Shown here one piece after another: positions 35,051 to 45,806 of a stretch of DNA of 64,000 bases. The translations under genes were made by a program, and so were the position numbers. The number at the start of each line of letters is the position of its first letter. The stretch's first letter is position 1. The DNA is from Siphonodentalium dalli (Eukaryota > Mollusca > Scaphopoda > Gadilida > Siphonodentaliidae). The stretch is taken from NCBI GenBank assembly GCA_032622095.1, contig CP136062.1, positions 38,440,918-38,504,917 of the forward strand. Direction: 5' to 3'. Below the pieces are notes generated by a model. It was not told where the DNA came from. It made no database searches and saw only the letters and a program-made list of their open reading frames with translations.

Positions 35051-36560
35051 GGTATTAAGTTGATCAATGTTGAGTATAATGGGCCAGAGTAGCCACATAC
35101 TATGATCACTCTCAGTTCTGTTTCAACATTCTGCCCATTTCAGTTAAAGTGATGTGAAATACTCATGCTAAAAGTAGTTATATTTTAAGAATATTGTATC
35201 CAAATTGACATGACACACCACCATTCTTATATATTAATTAAATGTAGCGACTCTCGATTTTCGATGATGTTATTAGAATGCTACATTCCACCAGTTGGTA
35301 CAGCGCCTGTATACTGACTTATCAGTTTCATGCACCCGAATAAGTCCATAATATGTCATTAAAACAAACATGGACAGAATCCCAAGAAAGTTTTCGGCAA
35401 AATCCACTGCATCCCTTAGAACGAACTGTCCATGCCTCTTAAGGTACTGGGTTAACACGAATAGAACATTTAGTTGACAAACTAACATGTTGAATAACCA
35501 AGTGAGTCACAATAAGCTGCCTTTTCGGAACAGCAGAGAATAATGTTGACAAGTCAACATTTTACCAAATTTGGTTGCCATTTTGCAAGCCATCTTGAGC
35601 AAAATTGTGTAAATCACCTCAGTATAACACAGTTAGCACATATCAAAAACAATAAATACATTTGATACCACAGATAGTTCCATTTTACTTTTTAGAAATG
35701 GTTCAAACCTTAACAGTGATTTTTTGCCGATTTTGATGTCAAGTTTGTGAGATAAATGTTCGATTAATTCTGGCTATTTCAGTGGTTAAGATAGTAACAA
35801 TTAAACAATAATCCAATATGCATCAGAAATGTTAGTATTCAATATATACAAGACAGAATAGTCAATCAACCACAACTTGTAAGCAGTTGCACGGTACGCT
35901 GTGGCAATATTTGCCATTTTTTATATATTGGTCGCCATTTTGAGCCAAAGCGACAATTTTGGTACAATTGAGGTAGAAGATCAATAAAAAATAGAAAGCA
36001 TCACTAACGTTGACACAGTTCTTCCAATTTCTTGATGAAATATAACTAGAATCCCAATGGTGATATTTTGTGATATGTTAAACCGCGTTCTGTAAAATCG
36101 AATTTTTTAGTGATCGGATTGGGTTGGGGCCCCATGAATGGCATCTTTCATTTCTTCAAAGGTCAGTTAACATACTTAATTCAAATATTAAGTCACAGTT
36201 CCAAACTTATCTTAAAGATACTAGTAAACAAGAAATTCAATTAATTGAGGAAAAACACCCACTGTCCTGAGTGGTATTGATAAGCTATTTGGGGGGGGGG
36301 GGTCTACCACTTCGCATGCAAAATAACAAGAATGACACCAACAGCTTGGATGTGAGAATAATCCACCATATATGGTAGATATTCAACCAGACTGTGCTTA
36401 AGTTTCTCAATTGGTGACTGATGTACATATACAGTACACACAAATAGTAATAACAATTAACGTTGTGATTTTGAAATTAACCATGCTAGAATATTGACGG
36501 TAAGGTGGTATTAACTACTACGAGCATAATAATAGTATATTCTTTTATAATATATGTGGG
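35051..36560. other. Non-coding stretch, no gene recognised
   Basis: AT-rich; contains a G run at about 36290-36302. An open frame at 35273-35488 (-) has no recognisable domain. Confidence 0.35.
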
Positions 36561-36580
36561 CATGATGTATGGAAATATTA

Positions 36581-37052
36581 AAGGTACTCAATCCGATAAA
36601 ACTCATCTCAATTACTATTTCAATGGCTTCGGGGGTCAAAAATATTTGATTCGAGTCGAGGAAGTCACCCATCAAAGCTCAGATTTGTTAGATATCGATT
36701 TTAGAAATCTATTATTTTTCATTATCGGGAATTCTTTCTGGCCCAGAAGACATTCAAAATTGCGTACCCTGATTGTAGAGTTATCCATCCTTGTCTGTTT
36801 GAATAGAGTTTTGGCGTAAAATCTCGAGCAGGTTACCAAATTGACGGCAGTTATTAGTACTCATCTCGAGCAATTAACAAATTTCAAAAATCAATATCTA
36901 ATAACTCTGAGCTTTGTTAGGTGGTTTCCTCGACTCGAATCAAATATGTTTTACCCCCAAAGCCAAAGAAATAGTAATATAGGACCCTCTGATCGGAATG
37001 TTGTTGTTGGAATCTGTTGAGATGGGGACCCTCTTTTCGGATTGAGTACCTT
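36581..37052. mobile_element. Longer MITE of the AAGGTACTCAATCCG family, TA-flanked
   Basis: The left end AAGGTACTCAATCCGAT and the right end ATTGAGTACCTT are inverted and TA-flanked. Subterminal pairing includes ATTACTATTTCAATGGCTTC with AAGCCAAAGAAATAGTAAT, and GATTCGAGTCGAGGAA with a matching inverted block. The 104-codon open frame at 36505-36819 lies mainly in its left arm and is not a gene. Confidence 0.8.
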
Positions 37053-37109
37053 TAAAGGACAAACCAATAGTTACAATACAATTATAACTGTTTTTTTTTA
37101 ATTAAGAGC

Positions 37110-37530
37110 AAGAAGAGCTAATTGTGCTTAAGCACAATAAGGGATATTCCTTATTGCGCTTATAAGCTCAATAAGGGAATCTCTATTGTGCTTAAGCGCA
37201 ATAAGGAAATATTTAATTGCGCTTAAGCGCAATGAAGAATATTCAAATTTCGCTGATAAAGCCTAATAATGAATCTCTTATTAAAGAACAATATATTATA
37301 TATAGTACATAAACTCCTTATAATACAGATGGTGTAGTCCATCTCCATTCTCCATGGCACAATGGGTGGAACAAATATAGGATTATTCTACTATTTGCAG
37401 AAGGGTGATCTAATGAGAGATATATTAATTGTGTTTAAGTGGAATGGGAAGTAATTGCGGTTAAGCATAATAAGGAATGTCTTATTGCATTCTCATTGGG
37501 CTTAAGCGCAATTAGAGATTCCTTAAGTTA
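37110..37530. repeat. Second CGCTTAAGCG palindrome cluster
   Basis: Words such as ATTGTGCTTAAGCACAATAA and ATTGCGCTTAAGCGCAAT recur about ten times with AAGGAAT-type spacers. It is related in motif to the cluster at 19735-20965. Confidence 0.8.
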
Positions 37531-37873
37531 TTGCGGTTAATCGAAATTGTCTATTAAATGTCAATTTTGATTCCCATAGAGATCATCAATGATGTCTATG
37601 CGCAAGGGCGACGTGCCAATCTTCTCTATTGGGATTCCAATTGTTGGCTCATTAAATATGCACATATGCTTAAGATACAGTCGCGCATGAAGCGCGCTCC
37701 CGTAAGTCGGGTTTTGGATCCCAGTTAATGAAAATATTATTGAAATAATCGGTTTTCCCCAATAAACAACCATATATTCAATATACATGTTTTGGAGCAG
37801 AATTAGGCAGTCCATATTGGACGCCATCATGGAATTTATTTTTTTTGGTTTAATTTTCACACATATTTATTAG

Positions 37874-38402
37874 TTATGAGGATGGAGTTCTCATTAAACC
37901 TCACATCCTTATATTGGTTACAGTAATGACCAAAGTAATTGACCACTTAACCACATCAGAATTATTGGTAATTTTTCAGGATTTAAAATCCTGAAAAATT
38001 ACCAATAATTATGCTGTGGTTAAGTGGTCAATTACTTTGGACATTACTGTATGAGGATTGAGTTATCATTACACCTCAAATCCTTATATTGGTTACAGTA
38101 ATGCCCAAAGTAATTGACCACTTAACCACAGCAGAATTATGGGTATTTGTTCAGCATTTAAAATCCTGACAAATTACCCATTATTATGCTGTGGTTAAGT
38201 GGTCAATTACTTTGTACATTACTGTATGAGGATTGAGTTATCATTACACCTCAAATCCTTATATTGGTTACAGTAATGCTCAAAGTAATTGACCACTTAA
38301 CCACAGCAGAATTATGGGTATTTTTTCAGCATTTAAAATCCTGACAAATTGCCAATAATTATGCTGTGGTTAAGTGGTCAATTACTTTGGACATTACTGT
38401 AT
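37874..38402. repeat. 175 bp satellite, each unit carrying a 129 bp palindromic MITE
   Basis: Three palindromic elements at 37921-38049, 38096-38224 and 38271-38399 are each 129 bp. Each begins TA-CAGTAATG and ends CATTACTG-TA, with arms that pair almost fully to a TTTAAA centre. The spacing is exactly 175 bp because the 46 bp spacer (TATGAGGATTGAGTTATCAT...) is repeated too. TA flanks and CAGT ends fit a Tc1/mariner-type MITE. A MITE and its flank were evidently amplified in tandem. Confidence 0.9.
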
Positions 38403-38951
38403 TGAGGATGGAGTTAAACCTCACATGAGTGTGTTGGGGATTTGGACCTTGACTTGGGACCTTTTGTTTTTAACGCGACAAATGCGCATACACCTTATAC
38501 ACAAATTTCTTATGTAACCAGAGTTTTTCTTGGATAAGATGAGTTTGAAGCCTGCTTACATTTCAAAATGTCGTCAGTTTTATATTGTCTGCAGCGGAAC
38601 TCAACGCGTTGAAGCAAAAGTTACAAAAGATAAAATGTGTATGTAACGAGACTATAATACAACTGAAAAAATAAATTGAGGGAGGGGTGGGCGATACAGG
38701 GAACTAAGGGTTGAACCGATATAAATTTGTAGAGCAATAACGACCAATGTTGACACATTATGCATCTGAACTCAGAGATCGACTCTACTGTTGCAACAAG
38801 GCTTTAAAATAAGGGGGTGTCAGAATCTTAGTCATCTCTATATAGTGCCAGAATAATCATTTATGGACTTCTATAAGATGTTGGATTGGTTATATGGACT
38901 CGGAGAAAAAGTGGTTTGTACCGATGAACTGACATAAATTAGTGGAGCGAT

Positions 38952-41143
38952 GTTGCATCGCGACTGTACTAAAGCAGCAATGATATCAAATTGGGGGGGG
39001 GGTCTGAAATTATCTATCTCTATAGATGGCACCAGGATTATAAAGAAAGGAATAGCAATTGATATACGTATACGGTATACTATAGTAATACCATAGACAT
39101 ATAAGTGCAAGTATCACATGATAAAATATTACGTAACGTGACTATACCGATGAAAGAAATAAATAAATTGGACCGGGATTAGAGGTTGGGTTGGTTATAA
39201 GTTGATAATTGGATATGGAATTCATACCGATGAAACGATACAAATTAGTGGAGCGATAAAGACCAATGTTGACATTTATTCAGGCTACGCGGGAGAAAAT
39301 AGGGGTTTATACGATAGACCGAAATAAATTTGTCGGGTGATAATGACCAATGTTGACCTATAAAGTAATGCGACTGTACTGTCGGATAATTATCAGGTGT
39401 AACCGGTCAAATATTGACTCTAGTGACCAATATAGAACAGCTTAGAAAACATTCGCAGGGCCCTAAAATTTATTTAACACTGCATTTGCCATTAAAATCG
39501 ATTTATGTCAATAAAACTGTCATTTTTCAAAATTTTAAGCTGAGACTTGGTGTGTGTGGGTGTGATACCTACATATTCCTAAAATGACAGAGTACAGCAC
39601 GTAATTATGTTTTAGATGGAAGAAATGAATTTTTTTCAATGATAAAATTTAACATGGAATTTACCATTAAAATCGATTTATGTCGATAAAACTGTCTTTT
39701 TTTCAAACTTTTAGGCTGAGACTTGGTGCATGTGCGTGGGATACATATATGTTCCTAAAATGACAGAGTCCATCGCGTAATTATGTTTTAGATGGAAGAA
39801 ATTGAATTTTTTCGATGATAAATTTTAACATGGAATTGTCCCATTCAAATCTATTTATGTCGATAAAACTGTTATTTTTCAAAAATTTAAGCTGAGACTC
39901 GGTGTTTCTGCGTGGAATACCTATATATTCCGAAAACGGCAGGGTTAAGCACGTAATTATCTTTTAGATGGAAGAAATTGATTTGTTTCGATGATAAAAA
40001 TCCAGCGTAAAATAATCGCCAATGGAGGCTTCTTGCATCGCGACTGTACTAAAGCAGCAATGATATCAAATTGGGGGGGGGGGGGGTCTGAAATTATCTA
40101 TCTCTATAGATGGCACCAGGATTATATAGAAAGGAATAGCAATTGATATACGTATACGGTATACTATAGTAATACCAAATTACCATAGACAAATAAGTAC
40201 AAGTATCACATGATAAAATATTACGTAACGTGACTATACCGATGAAAGAAATAAATAAATTGGACCGGGATTAGAGGTTGGGTTGGTTATATGTTGATAA
40301 TTGGATATGGAATTCATACCGATGAAACGATACAAATTAGTGGAGCGATAAAGACCAATGTTGACATTTAGTCAGGCTACACGGGAGAAAATAGGGGTTG
40401 ATACGATTGACCGAAATAAATTTGTCGGGTGATTATTAAATGACCAATGTTGACCTATAAAGTAACGCGACTGTACTGTCGGATAATTATCAGGTGTAAC
40501 CGGTCAAATATGGACTCTAGTGACCAATATAGAACAGCTCAGAAAACATTCGCAGGGCCCTAAAAATTAGTAAAATTTATTTAACACCGCATTTGCCATT
40601 AAAATCGGTTTATATCGATAAAACTGTCATTTTTCAAAATTTTAAGCTGAGACTTGGAGTGTGTGGGTGGGATACCTACATATTCCTAAAATGACAGAGT
40701 ACAGCACGTAATTATGTTTTAGATGGAAGAAATGAATTTTTTTCAATGATAAAATTTAACATGGAATTTACCATTAACATCGATTTATGTCGATAAAACT
40801 GTCTTTTTTCAAACCTTTAGGCTGAGACTTGGTGCATGTGCGTGGGATACATATATGTTCCTAAAATGACAGAGTCCATCGCGTAATTATGTTTTAGATG
40901 GAAGAAATTGAAGTTTTTTCGATGTTAAATTTGAACATGGAATTGTCCCATTCAATTTCAAAACTATTTATGTCGATAAAACTGTTATTTTTCAAAGATT
41001 TAAGCTGAGACTCGGTGTTTCTGCGTGGAATACCTATATATTCCGAAAACGGCAGGGTTAAGCACGTAATTATCTTTTAGATGGAAGAAATTGATTTGTT
41101 TCGATGATAAAAATCCAGCGTAAAATAATCGCCAATGGAGGCT
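38952..41143 (+). repeat. Tandem duplication of a 1.08 kb unit with internal 180 bp repeats
   Basis: TTGCATCGCGACTGTACT starts unit 1 at 38952 and unit 2 at 40033; unit 2 ends at about 41143 with the same AATCGCCAATGGAGGCTTC. The copies differ by small indels and a longer G run. Within each unit, a block (ATCGATTTATGTCGATAAAA ... GAGACTTGGTG ... CTAAAATGACAGAG ... GTAATTATGTTTTAGATGG) is present three times at about 180 bp spacing. It is non-coding. Confidence 0.9.
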
Positions 41144-41254
41144 TCGCTTCGCATGGTTGGCAATTATCACGATACACAGGGAACACTTTGACGTTCGTAC
41201 TCATATTTCACCAATTTTTGTACCTGGCTTTCCAATCCTAAGTTTCAAGGGGAA

Positions 41255-41635
41255 ATGTCTAATTTTACTCTATTTGTCGTTATATACATATTATACATAT
41301 TTATCACATTATTTATTATTCATTTTCATAAAAATAAAAAAAAGAAGCCGAAGATGACATGTTTAAACTGTTTGAAGCACGAATTTGGCGATAACTTATC
41401 AGAGTACGTTATACTTGTGATAGTTACGTTACGCACACGTGTTCCAATATCCTATTGCGATAATCGCTTAACCCTTCAGTTTTCAACAGCATTTCAATTG
41501 GTTGAAATTAAAATTTCTCAAGTTCCAGCTCAACACGAATCTAGTGACCTAATTGGTAGAAATACTTTAGCAGTAATTCTTAGTTTTATAAGTCATAACT
41601 CTAATTTTATTGACGATACGAGCTCAACATCATAA
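41255..41635 (+). CDS. Unassigned open frame, 126 codons, one N-terminal membrane segment
   Basis: The frame starts MSNFTLFVVIYILYIFIT and shows one hydrophobic helix at about residues 4-24, a basic KNKKKKPK stretch at about 31-38 and a soluble tail. I recognise no family, and no splice signals or promoter stand out. It follows directly on the tandem duplication. It is only modestly longer than chance frames in this AT-rich DNA, so it is probably not a gene. Confidence 0.12.
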   Translation: MSNFTLFVVIYILYIFITLFIIHFHKNKKKKPKMTCLNCLKHEFGDNLSEYVILVIVTLRTRVPISYCDNRLTLQFSTAFQLVEIKISQVPAQHESSDLIGRNTLAVILSFISHNSNFIDDTSSTS

Positions 41636-43170
41636 TATGTCACTGTTTATGGCGGTGTTATCCAAACATGTGCTTTGATAATGGTTATAATTTTATTTTG
41701 CGATCAAACGTCAGTGCAGCCCAGCAGAAACGCATAGGCACTAGTTCAATTCAGCAGAAATGCATAAGTCCTACGATTATAGTACACCCACTGAACGCGC
41801 TTTGCGCGTTGGTCAGTGGGTGAAAAAGGTAACAAATCACGTCCGGCCGCCATTTTGGCTGCCATCTTTAACGAGGAGTTCCAATTGTGGCACAGAAAAG
41901 TGGCGTTATATCTTAGCTTTACAAAAATGTATACATGTGTATATATATGGGAAGATTGCATCAAACTAATTTAACGGAAATGACAGCCATCTTGGACGCC
42001 ATCTTGAATTACAAATAAATGCTCAAAGCGAATGCTAGCGGAACTTGGATATGTTATAGAGGATATATTCCTCTTCAATATGGTATACAAACTAACTTTT
42101 TCTAGGTCAAACAGGGTCAAACCGTTCATCGACCAATCTACACTCGCAGATGTGTTTCGATAGTCAAATGTGACAGTCGCATGATTGTGTCTTACTATTA
42201 TATTATATACATTGTATAAGTGGATCATGAATTCCGAAGAAGTCTGTCTGCCAGCATGATAATAAGGAATTTGGACATGAAACCAACAACCAACTTGCTT
42301 TTTACCAAAGGTACGGCTGCAAATCATTAGTATGTGACAAACGTGTCGCATTTACACGCACACTTTTCGAAATTACTACTAATAGTCCATTGGTTCCTCC
42401 AGATTCTCCAGATACAAGTTCTGTTGTTAGTTATATCGGATATGTGGAGCGCTATATAGTGAAGTGGTTATTATGTTGGATTATTGGATATATCACTATT
42501 TAGTGGTTCTAAAAGTAAATGTTAATTCGTTTAGTTTCATCGTTGGATTAGTGGTCCTGAGTACCTGTGAATATTTTCGGAACTGGATTAGCTTTGTGGA
42601 ATAATCATATAAATGTAATTATTCTATAGTAGTTAATAAATAATTCAACCAATGTATGTGTTACTAATGCCACCGCCTTCCGTTCGCCCTGTTGGTGTAT
42701 ATATATTGTATGTTTGGTAAATCACCCTAATTCCCAAGGCTGGCAAACTTCAGTGATATCCCGTTGTTCGACACGCGCCCCTCATAACAAACAAATCGCG
42801 CGGTCGTTTCAATGCAGCTTCAATTATTATACCAGATGACATGCACCCTACCCGCTCTCCCCTTATACACCGTCCTTATAAATGTGCCTGCTTAGTATAT
42901 CAGAAGTGCGCAAATAGTAACGGCGTATAATTAACGCCCCCGCGGTGTATACTGTTCTACAAATTTTAGAAAGCTGTGGTCAGCTGGGCATTTTATAAAT
43001 AGATAATGGGTTTTTCCTGTTATTTTTGGACGCATTAAAGTTGTACTGCGATCCCGAGCCCGGTAAAAGCTGTTGATGGAATTTCAATTTCGTTTATTTA
43101 TTATCGTTGATTTTGGTTTATGATAAGCTATGCCAATTACAAATAGAAGTAATGAAAAATATAATTTGTA
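41636..43170. other. Non-coding stretch with a small hairpin
   Basis: A hairpin at about 41787-41820 (CCCACTGAACGCGC against GCGCGTTGGTCAGTGGG). Otherwise no gene. Short overlapping open frames at 41746-42351 have no recognisable domain. Confidence 0.4.
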
Positions 43171-43173
43171 AAA

Positions 43174-43585
43174 TGCGTATGTCAATTGATACATGTTGTC
43201 TGAGTGTAGTGTGAGACAGCCGAGTCAGCCACCGGTTCGTTAATTATGTGCTGATCGGCGTGACAGTTTGCAGTAGGTCCCCTATTTGCGGAGTTGTTTG
43301 CGAAAGTCCCCAAATTCGCGGAGATTCCTAAAATGGTCGAAATATGTTGATTTTAATGAGGGAACGGTGCATATATCTCAATTTATACGTATTTTAAAGA
43401 GGTTAATCGGATACAGCTGAGTCCGCCACGGTTCGTTAATTGGTGCTGATCAGTGTGACAATTTGCAGTAGGTCCCTATTTGCGGAGATCCCCGAATTCG
43501 CGGAGTTCTCATAAAATGGTCGAAATATGTTGATTTTAATTAGGGAACAGGTGCGTATATGTCAATTGATACGTATTTTAAACAA
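43174..43585 (+). repeat. Tandem duplication of about 200 bp
   Basis: Blocks GTCCGCCAC/GTCAGCCACCGGTTCGTTAA, TGCAGTAGGTCCC, ATTCGCGGAG and AAAATGGTCGAAATATGTTG appear at about 43220-43350 and again at 43415-43540. Both end in ATTGATACGTATTTTAAA-like sequence. Two diverged copies. Confidence 0.75.
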
Positions 43586-43624
43586 ATAACGACACGGTCA
43601 TCATAATAGTGGTTTGTGTTCTAT

Positions 43625-43700
43625 AAATCATATCATCGTCATCATCATCATCATCATCATCATCGTCATCATCATCATCATCGTCATCATCATCAAAATA
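43625..43700 (-). repeat. GAT microsatellite tail of the retrotransposon
   Basis: A run of ATC/GTC triplets on the plus strand directly follows the 3' end of the reverse-transcriptase fragment. The open frame of poly-Ile here is an artefact. Confidence 0.85.
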
Positions 43701-44330
43701 CGGAACAAGTCTTGCGACTTTTCGTCCAATAACATAATATGCAATGTTTGTTTACAAATATATGTATCGTCATTCGATATTTACTTGTGCGTAACTTGAA
43801 CATATTACTAACTAATTCTTGTAAGAATGAGTCCATGTATATTTTGAATTGGTCGCGTGTTTGGGCCTCAACAGCGAAGTCTGGCAGAGAGTTCCAGCTA
43901 TATACCACCCTCTGTGTGAAGATATATTTTCCTATGGCCTTGTTAACAATTGGCATCTGTAGCTTGTTATTATGTCCTCTTGTTCTTCCTAATGAATGTC
44001 TTTCTAAAAGGTCACAGGCATTGATATTGTAATGACCATTCACCAGTGTATATACCTCGATTAGATCCTCTCTAAATCTTCGATATTTTAAAAAACATCA
44101 GATTGAGTCTTATCATTCGGTCTCGGTAGCATATAATTTTGATTTGACGAACTAGTTTCGTTGCTTTTCTTTGTATTTCTCTAACACAATGGTTTGATAT
44201 TTGTGATGTGGGCTCCATGCAGAGTTACAGTGTACGATGATAGGTCTCACCTTGCTTATGTAGAGCGATTATAAATTGTTGATGTCCAAGTTCGTGAAAG
44301 TTCTATATTGACTATGCCGATGATTTGAGA
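43625..44330 (-). pseudogene. Non-LTR retrotransposon (CR1/Jockey-type) reverse transcriptase, 3' fragment
   Basis: On the minus strand the fragments read SLYISKVRPIIVHCNSAW, SPHHKYQTIVLEK, KYRRFREDLIEVYTLVNG, and YSWNSLPDFAVEAQTRDQFK. This is the order found at the C-terminus of the reverse-transcriptase ORF in CR1/L2/Jockey-like elements. Frame changes separate the blocks, for example between TQSDVF and KYRRF near 44095, so it is broken. The 5' end is missing, as is usual for 5'-truncated insertions. The element ends in a GAT/GAC microsatellite at 43625-43700 (seen as ATC repeats on the plus strand), a typical tail for these retroelements. Confidence 0.85.
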
Positions 44331-45080
44331 AGCTTTATTGTTTTAGGATATTGTAGGAAGGCTAACCTGGCCGTGTCAAATTGAGCTATGGCGATGGAAT
44401 ATCTCGCAGGACAACACATTTCGGGTTTTCGTGGGGTGTGTATTCGCTGGATGTCTTATAGTTGCAGTATGTAACTATTATGGCCGCGTTAATTGCGTTC
44501 GATGTTTAGGTATGAATAATGGCGTGAACACAATTTTTGATCCGTATTTAGAAGCTTTCTGGTTTGTTGATTGAGAAACCTGCAGTAATAAGCCGTAGTT
44601 TTTTGTAATAATTTGAAGGATTAGTTGTTTTAACGGAATTCTGAGGCGGTGCATTCAGGTAACCAATATATTTTATATTATAATTTATATTTATGGCTAA
44701 TAATATGATCTTGAGGGCGTTACCATTTCTGACTATGGTTTTCTTGTGGCAGTGTGGTGGGGGAAAGCAGAGCGCTGTTCGTGCCCCAGTGGCCTCTGGC
44801 AATTGAAGCTGCTTCGAAGCGCCAGTGCGATTTGTCTGTTGTGAGGTGCGTGTGCCTAACAACGGGCGCTTTAAAGAGGGAACAGTCCGCGTTGTCTCGG
44901 ACATATCCATTCACATTCAACGGCGATAGGAACAGTATAATCACGTTGTTGGGCGTAACTAACCGGCTATTATGTCTAATCGCGGCCATCGCACGGATTG
45001 TGCGTCGTGGTCAAACACGTTCAATGGCACATTTTCATTTGATTGCATTATGTGGGATCAATTGTGCTCTAAGTCGGTCA
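44331..45080. other. Stretch with no recognised gene
   Basis: Open frames of 118 codons at 44754-45110 (+) and of 120 and 89 codons (-) overlap on opposite strands. The GC content is somewhat higher than around it, but none shows a domain that I recognise. It may be an unidentified element that ends at the hairpin 45082-45160. Confidence 0.35.
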
Positions 45081-45081
45081 C

Positions 45082-45160
45082 AGCACGCGAATAGTTCTTT
45101 ACCAGAATAAATCTCTTGTCTTCGACTCGATTTAATCTGGTAAAGAACTATTCGCGTGCT
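45082..45160. repeat. Perfect hairpin, 25 bp arms, 29 bp loop
   Basis: The arms AGCACGCGAATAGTTCTTTA+CCAGA (45082-45106) and their exact reverse complement (45136-45160) pair without mismatch. The loop contains TCTCTTGTCTTCGACTCG. It lies about 30 bp upstream of the GC box of the promoter candidate. It could be a tiny foldback element, or the boundary of the unidentified stretch to its left. Confidence 0.85.
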
Positions 45161-45179
45161 CTAACTATTACGGATAATC

Positions 45180-45328
45180 TCGATTTAGCCCCGCCCCGCA
45201 ATCAGAAGGAGGATCGAGCGCATGCGGAATTTCAAATTCTCGGTGATTGGTGAACCATCATTTTGACACGACGCGGTCTCTTCGTTTACCCAGTCGAACG
45301 CGGACGACCCACCAGTGACACACCAGGT
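45180..45328 (+). promoter_or_regulatory. CpG-rich promoter-like patch
   Basis: A GC box (GCCCCGCCCCGC, 45188-45199), an inverted CCAAT box (GATTGGT, 45245) and an unusually high CpG density for this window precede a short ATG-initiated exon. No TATA box is obvious. The inference rests on composition and position only. Confidence 0.4.
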
Positions 45329-45371
45329 ATGGCGTTCAGAGTAATACTGTTTGCGTCCACAGTTCTAACCG
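45329..45371 (+). CDS. Candidate first coding exon with signal peptide and splice donor
   Basis: ATG at 45329 opens 14 codons plus one base, MAFRVILFASTVLT, followed by a consensus donor G|GTAAGT at 45372. A short basic start and a hydrophobic run fit the first part of a secretory signal peptide; phase 1 after a signal exon is common in secreted animal proteins. The CpG-rich patch upstream supports a transcription start. No downstream exon was recognised before the window turns into repeats, so the product is unknown. A chance match is possible. Confidence 0.4.
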
Positions 45372-45417
45372 GTAAGTCTGGGTAAGGACACAGGTACATG
45401 TAACAAATATTTTATTA

Positions 45418-45575
45418 CTCAAGAGGGAGGTCAAGTGATCAATTTTTAATGGGGATTTCCATGCAAATCTGAGGAGCAAAAGTTACAGAGTTGCACATAC
45501 TTCTGAGTGTGACTTGATGTGGTATTGAAAATAATATGGACTGGAACATTGTGTATTTATCTGGCGGGTACGCTT
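45418..45575 (+). repeat. Left member of a 160 bp inverted pair
   Basis: AAGAGGGAGGTCAAGTGA, GAGCAAAAGTTACAGAGTTG and TATTTATCTGGCGGGT occur here and inverted at 49425-49580. The two lie about 4 kb apart with the same spacing between blocks. Probably two copies of one short repeat family. Confidence 0.75.
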
Positions 45576-45806
45576 GGAACTTGTTCCATTATAATCACAC
45601 TGAGATCCGCGAACTCGAACAACGGTTGAAAACTCGGAACAACCGTTAACATTGACGGACGGAAAGTGTAATTTTTATGATATATACCCATGCAATGTGC
45701 CATAATTCAAATATTTTCCGAGTTCATTGTGTGTGTATATAATTGTTCTATTGCATGATCGTCAAATCTCCAGTGTTTAATCAAATTTGTTTGTATATAT
45801 GGGCTG

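Noticed and set aside
32970-35058. Several open frames of 76-116 codons
   Set aside because: They translate the degenerate CATATACACCC/CCATGACCATA minisatellite on both strands.
36505-36819. 104-codon open frame
   Set aside because: Mostly the left arm of a MITE whose relatives do not keep the frame.
44548-45110. Overlapping open frames of 118-120 codons on both strands
   Set aside because: Opposite-strand overlap, no recognisable domain, no splice or promoter signals for either; left as unassigned DNA.
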